NCBI GenBank assembly: GCA_001872735.1
Contig: MNWT01000006.1
Span: 1-64,000 of the forward strand
Direction: 5' to 3'
DNA from: Verrucomicrobia bacterium CG1_02_43_26
GTDB lineage: Bacteria > Verrucomicrobiota > Verrucomicrobiia > Opitutales > CG1-02-43-26
DNA: 64,000 nt
Shown here: positions 18,065 through 25,906 of the stretch, piece after piece
How positions within the stretch are numbered: position 1 is the stretch's first letter
Layout: each line of letters starts with the position of its first letter
Made by a program: the position numbers and the translations under genes
Notes under the pieces: generated by a model
What the model was told of the DNA's origin: nothing
The model's database searches: none
What the model saw: only the letters and a program-made list of their open reading frames with translations

Positions 18065-18976
18065 TTAATTAATTAGTTTTTTTGCTAAACTGATGGCATT
18101 TTTGAAGCTTTTGTGGCTAGCGATGCCCTTGCCGGCGATATTATAGGCAGTGCCATGATCTGGGCTCGTTCTGATGAATGGAAGCCCGAGAGTGATGTTT
18201 ACTGAGGTATCAAAATCGATTAATTTGAGCGGGGCTAGTCCCTGATCGTGGTAGAGAGCGACAACGATATCAAATTCGCCTTGAGAATGCCGCCAAAAAA
18301 GGGTGTCTGCGGGAAGCGTTTTAGGCAAAAGCCCAGTAAATTGGATTTGGAGGGCTTGAAGCAGAGGATTGATCCATGAAAGCTCTTCACTTCCAAGCAA
18401 ACCGCCCTCCCCTGCGTGCGGATTTAGGCCACAGACGGCTATTCTAGGCTCGAGTATTCCCAAAGATAAGCAGAGGTCATGAGCCGCGACTATGGATGCT
18501 GTAAGGGCTTCTTTAGTTAAATACCGGCCAACTTGCATAAGCGGAATGTGCCAGGTGGCAAGAACCACTCGAAGCTTGCCCCCTGCAAATGCCATGACAG
18601 GCTCTCCCCCCCAAACATCCGCAAAGAATTCCGTTTGGCCTGGGTAATGGAAGCCAACCTGTTGCATTTCGTGCTTATTTACAGGGCCAGTAACGACCCC
18701 GGAAAATTGTTTATTCACACAGCCCTCTGCGGCAATTCTCAGGGCATCAAAAGCAATTTTAGCCCCTTCAAGAGAAGGCTTGCCCGGAGTAAGTACATAA
18801 GAGCCATTGCCAACTACCATTTTATTTACCGCAGACAGAGCGTCTAGCCATTGAGCAGGCCCGATAAAGCAATAATTATTTAACGACTCGCGGCAACTTG
18901 ATAGCCAAGCTGAAATCACTTCAGGACCGACACCTGAGGGATCTCCACAGGTAATAGCAATAGGCAAGCTGCTCAT
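18065..18976 (-). CDS. pdxA: 4-hydroxythreonine-4-phosphate dehydrogenase
   Basis: Oxidises 4-phosphohydroxy-L-threonine in de novo pyridoxal phosphate synthesis. 303 residues from ATG 18976 (SSLPIAITCGDPSGVGPEV), slightly shorter than the usual 320-330. Metal-binding histidines are visible in TGPVNKHEMQ, LYHDQGLAPLKLI and RTSPDHGTAYNIAG. All family blocks are present. A TTG-less in-frame ATG at 18985 would add three residues. It is followed by an AT-rich gap and preceded by a small secreted protein gene on the same strand, probably unrelated. Confidence 0.93.
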   Translation of the reverse strand: MSSLPIAITCGDPSGVGPEVISAWLSSCRESLNNYCFIGPAQWLDALSAVNKMVVGNGSYVLTPGKPSLEGAKIAFDALRIAAEGCVNKQFSGVVTGPVNKHEMQQVGFHYPGQTEFFADVWGGEPVMAFAGGKLRVVLATWHIPLMQVGRYLTKEALTASIVAAHDLCLSLGILEPRIAVCGLNPHAGEGGLLGSEELSWINPLLQALQIQFTGLLPKTLPADTLFWRHSQGEFDIVVALYHDQGLAPLKLIDFDTSVNITLGLPFIRTSPDHGTAYNIAGKGIASHKSFKNAISLAKKLIN

Positions 18977-19003
18977 AAGGTACAATGCCTAATCGATATC
19001 ATA

Positions 19004-19525
19004 TCAAAGCTCTTGTTTCCCCAATGCTTGCTCAAGATCAAATCTAGTTGATTGTTTATTTTTTTCGAGCCGCGCTTGGATATAGTTGGTTCCATCCGCA
19101 AAAGCGCTTAACAATTGTTCTGCTTGTTTTTTTTGCGCTTCGTTATAATTATGGCCAAAACGCTCTGCCTTTTTTGCGATGAGTTCCCTTAGTTGCTGAC
19201 CTAATGTTAAGGCAAGGGATTCTGTAGCAATACAGTGTGCTTTACTACAAGGGGTATCTGAATTAACGAGATTTCTATATTCAATAAATTTTGTATTTGC
19301 TTGAGCGCATAGTTGTTTTAGATCTTCATGCCCTGTGTGTTGATCTAGATTAGATTGAAAGACCTGAAAAAGATTTTCAAAAAATAATATACTGGCTTCC
19401 TCATCCTCTAACTCTTTCTGCGTAAAACCGAATTGGGTATAGCAGGTAATGCTTTGCGGTATAGCAGCATATACAGCGTCTAAGCCGGCAATGGCAATCA
19501 ATGTAATTAAAACAATTGTTTTCAT
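19004..19525 (-). CDS. Small secreted hypothetical protein
   Basis: 173 residues with a signal peptide (MKTIVLITLIAIAGLDAVYA). The mature protein is mostly helical with four Cys (ITCYTQ, LKQLCAQ, DTPCSKAHCIA) and ends in a Gln/Glu/Lys-rich helix. No family recognised. In length, signal, few Cys and helical character it resembles the secreted protein at 49825, but I see no convincing residue-level alignment between them. It lies between lpxA and pdxA on the same strand, with 27 bases to pdxA. Confidence 0.7.
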   Translation of the reverse strand: MKTIVLITLIAIAGLDAVYAAIPQSITCYTQFGFTQKELEDEEASILFFENLFQVFQSNLDQHTGHEDLKQLCAQANTKFIEYRNLVNSDTPCSKAHCIATESLALTLGQQLRELIAKKAERFGHNYNEAQKKQAEQLLSAFADGTNYIQARLEKNKQSTRFDLEQALGKQEL

Positions 19526-19580
19526 TTTTCTATTATTTTTATGTTACAGAAAAAGCCAACATAAAATCTTCTATTCCTAG

Positions 19581-20408
19581 TTACCCCGTTCGCAGAGAAG
19601 AGATAATTCCTTTTTTGCCCTTTTGATCAAAGAAGGACAAGAACACTTCCGCACAGCGTGTTGAAGCAAGACCCTCTTCTTTTGCTTTTTTGGCTTTTTC
19701 GTAAGGATTCCCCTGGGTGCTGTAAACGGCTTGGAAACAACGTTTGAGCTCAATAATTTCCTCACGAGGAATTTCACGACGCTTCAAACCGATTAAATTG
19801 AGGCCTGCAAGCTCGTTGCGTTCGGCGATCATTGAAAAAGGAGGCGTATCAAGCGTCATACGGGCGCCACCGGCGATTATAGAGCCCTCCCCTATTCTTA
19901 AAAATTGGTGGGCACCGGCGCCTCCCCCCATAAAGCAATAGTCATCGATTTGGGCAAATCCTCCCAATAAAACGGCATTGGCTAATATCACCTGATTGCC
20001 CACGATGGCATCGTGCCCTACGTGACTAGCGGCCATGAGCATACTGCCCTCCCCGATCGAAGTATACCCTCCCTCAACGGAACTGCGGTGAATGGTAACA
20101 TGTTCCCGAATAACGACATGAGAGCCGATCTTTACCCCCCCGCGAATCGAGACATCAAAATCCTTAATTTGAGGTGCGCCACCGATGACACTAAAACTGT
20201 CTACTGAAATGCCATTTCCCAAAATAGAGCCCCTACGGATAACTGTATTTGCCGCCAGCGTACAATTTTCGCCAATAACAACATCGTCCTCCACAATACA
20301 GTAAGGGCCTATGGTTGTGTTCCGCCCAATTTGAGCCGTATCTGAAATAATAGCGGTTGGGTGAATGGCCCCCGTCTCTTCGCTTAAAAGCATCCTACTG
20401 TTTTCCAT
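19581..20408 (-). CDS. lpxA: UDP-N-acetylglucosamine acyltransferase LpxA
   Basis: First step of lipid A synthesis: transfers a hydroxyacyl chain from ACP to UDP-GlcNAc. 275 residues built on left-handed beta-helix hexapeptides (IGRNTTIGPYCIV, IGENCTLAANTVI and others), the catalytic His in ASHVGHDAIVGN, and a C-terminal helical domain starting near GLNLIGLKRREIPREE. Length is that of normal LpxA. Its first 25 bases overlap the end of aroB, and aroB overlaps ftsY, so the three are translationally linked. Shows that the organism makes lipopolysaccharide, hence an outer membrane. Confidence 0.95.
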   Translation of the reverse strand: MENSRMLLSEETGAIHPTAIISDTAQIGRNTTIGPYCIVEDDVVIGENCTLAANTVIRRGSILGNGISVDSFSVIGGAPQIKDFDVSIRGGVKIGSHVVIREHVTIHRSSVEGGYTSIGEGSMLMAASHVGHDAIVGNQVILANAVLLGGFAQIDDYCFMGGGAGAHQFLRIGEGSIIAGGARMTLDTPPFSMIAERNELAGLNLIGLKRREIPREEIIELKRCFQAVYSTQGNPYEKAKKAKEEGLASTRCAEVFLSFFDQKGKKGIISSLRTG

Positions 20409-21478
20409 ATTTTTTTAACAAGCTCCAGATCAATATTACCCTGCACAACGGCATGCCCGATTTTTTGCATGACTACGAAACGCAGGTTGCCGCCGATAGT
20501 TTTTTTGTCGCGGTACATCGCATTGATTAAATCATCTATATTCAAAGGAGAACGTAAAGTCGTTGGAAGTCCACAAGCCGTGAGTGCTTCGTAAACGGAA
20601 GTGACATCTTGCTCGCTGATATAGCCTAATTCATGAGACAAACATGCTGCCAGGCAAAGACCGATGCTAACTGCCTCCCCATGTAAGTACTCCCCATACC
20701 CTGCCACTACTTCGATAGCATGCCCGAACGTGTGCCCGAGATTGAGTAACGCCCGACCACCGGTAGATGACGTATCCTCCCGCTCATCCTCTTGAACCAG
20801 ACTGGCCTTAATAGCGCAACTGCGGTGAATAATAGCGATAAGGCGATTCGTATCGATAGGTGATACGGGATGCTTTCGCAGGTCATCAAAGAAAGCCCTG
20901 TCTGCTAAGAGACCGCATTTCACGACCTCTGCCATACCCGCGCTAAATTCCCGTTCCGGAAGTGTTTTAAGGAAATCCACATCTATAAAAACGCCCTTGG
21001 GCTGATGAAAGACACCGACCAAATTTTTGCCCGCAGGAATATTGACCGATGTCTTTCCACCCACACTACTATCTACCATCGCAAGGAGCGTTGTAGGGAC
21101 TTGATAGAAATCGATTCCACGCAAATAGGTGCCCGCGGCCATGCCTGCGAGGTCTCCCATAACACCACCGCCTATGACGAACAAAGAAGAATTACGGTCC
21201 AATTTGCTTTGAACGAGAAAATCGTAAACGTCTGCTAACGAAGCCAAGGATTTTGTTTTCTCGCCCGACGGGAGGACGATTGTTGGTGTTTGGCCGAAGG
21301 CTTGTTTAATAAATGCTTGCTGCCACTGGGCGACACCTATGTCTGTGACTAAGGCAACGGAGCCAGTAAGCCACTTGATAAATGATTTAATATCGCCGGC
21401 AATCCCCTTCCCGATAGTAATGGGATAAGAACGTTCTCCTAGCTCTACTGTGAGCGATTGTGTGTCAGGCGTTTTCAT
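20384..21478 (-). CDS. aroB: 3-dehydroquinate synthase
   Basis: Second step of the shikimate pathway: converts DAHP to 3-dehydroquinate using NAD and zinc. 364 residues from ATG 21478; a TTG three codons upstream is also in frame. Motifs: LPSGEKTKSLASL, VIGGGVMGDLAGMAAGTYLRG, PTTLLAMVDSSVGGKTSVN, the zinc-ligand Glu in AGMAEVVKCGLL, and LNLGHTFGHAIE with HGEAVSIG. Overlaps ftsY upstream by 14 bases and lpxA downstream by 25, suggesting coupled translation. Confidence 0.96.
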   Translation of the reverse strand: MKTPDTQSLTVELGERSYPITIGKGIAGDIKSFIKWLTGSVALVTDIGVAQWQQAFIKQAFGQTPTIVLPSGEKTKSLASLADVYDFLVQSKLDRNSSLFVIGGGVMGDLAGMAAGTYLRGIDFYQVPTTLLAMVDSSVGGKTSVNIPAGKNLVGVFHQPKGVFIDVDFLKTLPEREFSAGMAEVVKCGLLADRAFFDDLRKHPVSPIDTNRLIAIIHRSCAIKASLVQEDEREDTSSTGGRALLNLGHTFGHAIEVVAGYGEYLHGEAVSIGLCLAACLSHELGYISEQDVTSVYEALTACGLPTTLRSPLNIDDLINAMYRDKKTIGGNLRFVVMQKIGHAVVQGNIDLELVKKIWKTVGCF

Positions 21479-22394
21479 TAAAATCAAACAAAGCGTTTAC
21501 GTAATCCTCTACGGAGAAAGGCTGCAAGTCCTCCGCCCTTTCACCCAAACCCACATAATAAATAGGGATACCCAGCTCTCTGTAAATGCCGACCAAAGCG
21601 CCCCCGCGGCTAGTACCATCAAGCTTAGTAACAATTAATCCCGTAAGACCAAAGTGCTCATGAAAAATACGCGCTTGGTCTATGGAATTCGAGCCAAGAC
21701 TACCATCAACAACAAGGAGAGAGTGATGAGGAGCGGAAGGATCCTGCTTTTGCAATACGCGCTTTAATTTAGAAAGCTCCTGCATAAGATTCAGCTTGGT
21801 ATGCAAACGACCCGCGGTATCTAAAATAAGCACCTTGTGGCCACGCGTTTTGGCGGCGCTGTAGGCATCATACGCCACGGCGGCTGAATCCGCGCCATGG
21901 TGACTGGCAACGATCTCGATGCCCAGGTTTTCTGACCACGTTTTGATCTGTTCATTGGCGGCGGCGCGAAACGTATCACACGCTCCCAGCAGGACGCCGT
22001 AGCCCTTGTTTTTAAAGAGACAACCCAGTTTTCCCGCAGTTGTGGTTTTGCCGACACCATTTACCCCTAGTAAACAAAGCACCTCAAGCCCCTCGGATTC
22101 GCCAATGGGCTTTGCCGGTTCAGCACCCTTTAACACACGCTTAAGGACAGTTGCTGCAATATCGGCAATTTGTTGCCCACGAAGGTTCTTTTCCCTTTTA
22201 TAAGCCTCCTTAACCTCATCAATAATCTCGGTAGCTGTTTCCACCCCGAAATCAGCTTGATAAAGGGCCTCTTCCAGCGCTTCGATAGATGCGGTATCCA
22301 GCTTTTTACCCCCAAACAAATTGCTCAAGGAGCCGAAGATCTTTTGAGTTGTCTTTTGCAACCCACTTTTAAACTTACTAAACAAACTTTGCAT
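21465..22394 (-). CDS. ftsY: Signal recognition particle receptor FtsY
   Basis: GTPase at the inner membrane that docks SRP-ribosome complexes; its RNA partner is at 43180. 309 residues without the long acidic A domain. The N domain is at 1-90, with P-loop GVNGVGKTTTAGKL, DTFRAAANEQ, LDTAGRLHT, and TKLDGTSRGGALV. The usual DATTGQN closing-loop motif reads DGSLGSN, a departure from the family. An N-terminal amphipathic stretch (SLFSKFKSGLQKTTQKIFGSL) may be the membrane-targeting helix. First gene of ftsY-aroB-lpxA. Confidence 0.95.
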   Translation of the reverse strand: MQSLFSKFKSGLQKTTQKIFGSLSNLFGGKKLDTASIEALEEALYQADFGVETATEIIDEVKEAYKREKNLRGQQIADIAATVLKRVLKGAEPAKPIGESEGLEVLCLLGVNGVGKTTTAGKLGCLFKNKGYGVLLGACDTFRAAANEQIKTWSENLGIEIVASHHGADSAAVAYDAYSAAKTRGHKVLILDTAGRLHTKLNLMQELSKLKRVLQKQDPSAPHHSLLVVDGSLGSNSIDQARIFHEHFGLTGLIVTKLDGTSRGGALVGIYRELGIPIYYVGLGERAEDLQPFSVEDYVNALFDFNENA

Positions 22395-22557
22395 TACCTA
22401 TAATAAACGGATTTATTAAAGCAGGTAAGGCGTTGAGTGTCAATTACTGGGTAAACCAAGTTCTCCCACCTGATCTAAATGGGCATAACGATATAATTGC
22501 TTGCGCTACAAGAGAATTCAACCTAAACTGCTTACATTATTTATTAATAAGATCACA

Positions 22558-22974
22558 ATGGAAAAGACACTCATTATATTAAAACCAGATTGTATGAATG
22601 CAAACCTTGCCGGGGCAGTATTAGAGCGCCTATGCAAGGCAGGCTTAAAGATTGTTGCTTGCAAAATGCAGGCGCTTTCTGAGCGTTTATTGCGCGAGCA
22701 TTACTCTCACCACGCAGATAAACCATTCTTCCCAGAAATAGTGAAGTTTATGCAATCTGCACCGGTCATGATCGTGATCCTAGAGGGCGAAAATGCAATC
22801 GAACTGACACGCGAATTGTTAGGGCCAACAGATTCTACAATTGCTCCTAAGGGAACCATTAGAGGCGATATGGGCAAAGGCAAGATGGAAAACATCGCCC
22901 ACGCTTCTGATAGCCCAGAAGCTGCGGCTGATGAAATCGAACGCTTCTTTGCAAGCGAAGAAGTTTTTGCTTAA
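22558..22974 (+). CDS. ndk: Nucleoside diphosphate kinase
   Basis: Balances nucleoside triphosphates by transferring the terminal phosphate through a His intermediate. From ATG 22558 it is 138 residues, the normal size; an in-frame TTG 19 codons upstream is unlikely. The active-site His is in MENIAHASDSPEAA (Ala where most members have Gly). KPDCMNANLAGAVLERL and GTIRGDMGKGKM are conserved blocks. Single gene that converges on ispF with three bases between stops. Confidence 0.95.
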   Translation: MEKTLIILKPDCMNANLAGAVLERLCKAGLKIVACKMQALSERLLREHYSHHADKPFFPEIVKFMQSAPVMIVILEGENAIELTRELLGPTDSTIAPKGTIRGDMGKGKMENIAHASDSPEAAADEIERFFASEEVFA

Positions 22975-22977
22975 GAT

Positions 22978-23466
22978 TTAAGCGTGCTTGTAAATCAGGC
23001 AAGTGGCGTGGGCAGCAATAGCAAGCCCGCGCCCAATATCCCCCACCCCTTCATTCGTCGTTGCTTTAATTCCGATAGAGGTGACAGGCAAGGACAGGCT
23101 TTTCGAAAGGATTTCTTTCATTTGAGCCAGATAGGGGCTTAGTTTGGGTTCCTCGGCAATGATCATGGCATCTATATTTCCCACGAGGTAGCCATGGGCA
23201 TTTATTTCCCGGCTGGCTTTGCGCAGGATATCTTGAGAATCCATATCCTTCCACTTAGAATCTGTATTCGGAAAATAAGTACCAATATCAGACAACCCAG
23301 CAGCACCAAGAATAGCATCCGCAATCGCGTGGCTAAGGCAGTCCGCATCCGAATGACCCTTCAACCCCTTTTCAAAAGGGATATCGACACCTCCGAGAAT
23401 TAACCGTCTCCCCTCCTCAAACGGGTGAATATCGTAACCATAGCCGATTCTAAAAGGCGCGCTCAT
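22978..23466 (-). CDS. ispF: 2-C-methyl-D-erythritol 2,4-cyclodiphosphate synthase
   Basis: Fifth enzyme of the MEP isoprenoid pathway; cyclises CDP-ME-2-phosphate. 162 residues with the zinc motif GYGYDIHPF, GGVDIPFEKGLKGHSDADCLSHAIADA, IGTYFPNTD, and KATTNEGVGDIGRGLAIAAHA. Its ATG overlaps the ispD stop by four bases (ATGA), so both are translated together. Normal length and complete. Confidence 0.97.
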   Translation of the reverse strand: MSAPFRIGYGYDIHPFEEGRRLILGGVDIPFEKGLKGHSDADCLSHAIADAILGAAGLSDIGTYFPNTDSKWKDMDSQDILRKASREINAHGYLVGNIDAMIIAEEPKLSPYLAQMKEILSKSLSLPVTSIGIKATTNEGVGDIGRGLAIAAHATCLIYKHA

Positions 23467-24179
23467 GAAACTTTATTTTCCAGGAGGAATTGGATGTATT
23501 GGAGATCGATAGGATAAGTGATTTTGGGATTAGGATCAAAATTCTCGATTATGGACACCGGAATTTTTTGCAATAGAACGGCAGACACGTCATCCGTGAC
23601 GAGTTTATTGTTATCAAAAACATTCTTGTAGGCATCGTATATGAGCTGGCGTTCAAAGACCTGAGGTGTTTCCATAGCCCATAGGGTGTCTCGATCGACA
23701 TCCTCAAGTTCACAACGATAAAGACGATTTGAATGAGAGACATTGCGCTTTACGGTATCTGTAATATGATGAGCCAATGTGACAGCCTTGTCTTTTTTGA
23801 CCGTTGTTTCGAGCGCATCGATATGCTTTGTCTGGATAAGCGGTCGGGCGCAATCGTGAATGAAAACATATTCGATTGTTTCCGGTATAACTTGCAATGC
23901 ATTAAAAACGGAGATTTGCCGTGCATCTCCCCCCTGTACCCATTTAACGTAACCGGAAATTTTGGGAAAATAAGCCTCTACAAGTTTTTGAAAAATTTCC
24001 CGTTGGATTTCATTTCGATAAACAACGGCAAAGAAATCCATTTTGTCCGATTCCGCAAACGCTTTAAGTGAATAAAAGAACACTGGAAAATTAAGGACAT
24101 TAATTGAAATCTTATCCTCGACCTCGCCACGCATGCGGGCAGACCTTCCAGCGGCCAAGAGTATAGCTGCATTTGACAT
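23463..24179 (-). CDS. ispD: 2-C-methyl-D-erythritol 4-phosphate cytidylyltransferase
   Basis: Third MEP-pathway enzyme; makes CDP-ME from MEP and CTP. 238 residues. The nucleotide-binding N-terminus is LLAAGRSARMRG (usually GxGxRM, slightly altered here), with FIHDCARPLI and AHHITDTVK in the core, and QVFERQLIYDAY near the end. Lies between pyrF (one base upstream) and ispF (overlapping), hence a pyrF-ispD-ispF operon. Also supplies three MEP steps in the window with ispE. Confidence 0.93.
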   Translation of the reverse strand: MSNAAILLAAGRSARMRGEVEDKISINVLNFPVFFYSLKAFAESDKMDFFAVVYRNEIQREIFQKLVEAYFPKISGYVKWVQGGDARQISVFNALQVIPETIEYVFIHDCARPLIQTKHIDALETTVKKDKAVTLAHHITDTVKRNVSHSNRLYRCELEDVDRDTLWAMETPQVFERQLIYDAYKNVFDNNKLVTDDVSAVLLQKIPVSIIENFDPNPKITYPIDLQYIQFLLENKVS

Positions 24180-24180
24180 A

Positions 24181-24900
24181 TTATTTAACGGGATGTTGGA
24201 GTTCGTTAAGGATCGAAAGAATCGTTTCCTGAGGTGAAGTAGATTCCAAGATAGGCCGCCCGACTACGATATAGGAAGCCCCTTCTTTGGCGGCAATCGA
24301 GGGCGTTGCGATTCGTTTTTGATCAAATACCTCCGCTCCTTGTGGACGAATTCCCGGTGTGACAATAACGGTATCCTTGGGCAATGCTTCGCGCAGCAAG
24401 GGCAGTTCCACTGGCGAACATACAAAACCCTTTAGCCCAGCATTACTTCCCATTTTAGCAAGCCGAATAACGAGGTCTTTAGGCTCTTGCGAAAAACCGA
24501 TCTGCTCAAGTGCAGGCTTATCTAAATTTGTGAGAACCGTGACCCCTAATAAGAGGATAGCGGGATTGTAGTCCTTGGTTGTTTCAACCGCTCGTTTGAT
24601 CATCTCCTCACCACCTGACGTATGCAAAGTGAGCATTTTGATGGGTAAATCTGATAAGCTCTTGATAGCAGAAGAGACGGTATTAGGGATATCATGCAAT
24701 TTGAGGTCAAGAAAGACATTGTACCCAAGGTCAGCCACCTCGCGAACGAAATCTTTGCCGTAACGCGTATAGAGTTGCAAACCGATTTTAACCCATTTGC
24801 AATGGTGCCCCATTCTGCGAAGGAATTGTAGTGATTGATCGCGCTCCGGTAAATCCAAAGCCAATATAAGATGGGTGTGAGTGTGTGTGGTTTGGGACAT
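24181..24900 (-). CDS. pyrF: Orotidine 5'-phosphate decarboxylase
   Basis: Final step to UMP. 239 residues with LILALDLPERD, the catalytic block VFLDLKLHDIPNTV carrying Asp-Lys-His-Asp, LTLHTSGGEEM, and the phosphate-binding GASYIVVGRPI. All active-site residues are present. A His/Thr repeat at the start (THTHTHL) is unusual but harmless. Begins the pyrF-ispD-ispF operon and diverges from ispE with 68 bases between. Confidence 0.96.
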   Translation of the reverse strand: MSQTTHTHTHLILALDLPERDQSLQFLRRMGHHCKWVKIGLQLYTRYGKDFVREVADLGYNVFLDLKLHDIPNTVSSAIKSLSDLPIKMLTLHTSGGEEMIKRAVETTKDYNPAILLLGVTVLTNLDKPALEQIGFSQEPKDLVIRLAKMGSNAGLKGFVCSPVELPLLREALPKDTVIVTPGIRPQGAEVFDQKRIATPSIAAKEGASYIVVGRPILESTSPQETILSILNELQHPVK

Positions 24901-24968
24901 TTTGAATTCAATTTTATCGATAAAATTAAAAAAGTGACAGTTTAAAAAATTACTTCATAATTGAAAAC

Positions 24969-25871
24969 GTGAAAACCGATTGTCAACAAACGATTTCATT
25001 ACACTCGCCCGCTAAAATTAATTTATTTTTAGCCATCACCCATTTGCGCAAAGACGGCTATCATAATTTATTAAGCCTGGCAGCCCCCCTTGCTTTTGGA
25101 GACGAATTAGAGATCAGTTTAACAAGTGACAACAATGACTGCCTGATATGCGAGAATCCCCATGTGCCAACCGGCGAGAATAACTTAATATTCAAAGCCA
25201 TTAAAAAATATAGAGAAGTAGCTCCCTTTGCACAAGGCGTTACGATAAAGTTGAACAAAAAAATCCCAATGGGAGCAGGATTAGGAGGCGGAAGCAGCAA
25301 TGCCGCGATTACGCTATTAGGCCTCAATCAGCTCAACAACAACATACTAGCCAAGGAAACACTGCATGACATAGCAGCAAGCATAGGCTCCGACTGCCCT
25401 CTGTTTCTAGAAAAGAAAGCCGTTGTCATGCGAGGCCGTGGGGAGCGCATCCAAGCAATTGAGTTTCCTAAAAAGAACATAGGCGTCCTGCTTTTCAAGC
25501 CATTTTTTTCGATTGAAACCGTCGATGCGTACAAATTAATACGGAATAATTCAGAAAATTATTTAATTGAAGCCACTGCTGAATTATGCTTTAAAAGATT
25601 TTGCGATTCGTTACAGCAATACCCTCATAAAAACATTAATAGCGTTCTTTATAATAACTTGGAAACGGTGGTAATGCGCAAGTATCCCATCATTGAAGTA
25701 CTGCTTCAGGCAATACGTGAATTATTTTGCCTGCCCTGTGCGATGAGCGGAAGCGGGAGCACCTGTTTTCTCCTCTACAAAAAAGATGAAGCCCCCTTGG
25801 ATGAAATAAAACGACATATTAGAAATATCTTGGGAGAAAAAACTTTCATCGCGGAAACAACCTTTTTATAA
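24969..25871 (+). CDS. ispE: 4-diphosphocytidyl-2-C-methyl-D-erythritol kinase
   Basis: Fourth MEP enzyme; phosphorylates CDP-ME with ATP. 300 residues beginning at GTG 24969, with SPAKINLFLAITHLRKDGYH at the N-terminus, the GHMP ATP loop PMGAGLGGGSSNAA, and the C-terminal AMSGSGSTCFLLY. Length is slightly longer than E. coli IspE (283). No ATG replaces the GTG, and no Shine-Dalgarno sequence is obvious. Followed by ptsI after 35 bases on the same strand, so the two may be cotranscribed. Confidence 0.95.
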   Translation: MKTDCQQTISLHSPAKINLFLAITHLRKDGYHNLLSLAAPLAFGDELEISLTSDNNDCLICENPHVPTGENNLIFKAIKKYREVAPFAQGVTIKLNKKIPMGAGLGGGSSNAAITLLGLNQLNNNILAKETLHDIAASIGSDCPLFLEKKAVVMRGRGERIQAIEFPKKNIGVLLFKPFFSIETVDAYKLIRNNSENYLIEATAELCFKRFCDSLQQYPHKNINSVLYNNLETVVMRKYPIIEVLLQAIRELFCLPCAMSGSGSTCFLLYKKDEAPLDEIKRHIRNILGEKTFIAETTFL

Positions 25872-25906
25872 ATAACAACGGACGAATTATTAAACCAACG
25901 ATTTTA

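Noticed and set aside
22969-22983. Small inverted repeat GCTTAA/TTAAGC between ndk and ispF as a terminator
   Set aside because: Six-base A/T-rich stem overlapping both stop codons with no T tract; too weak.
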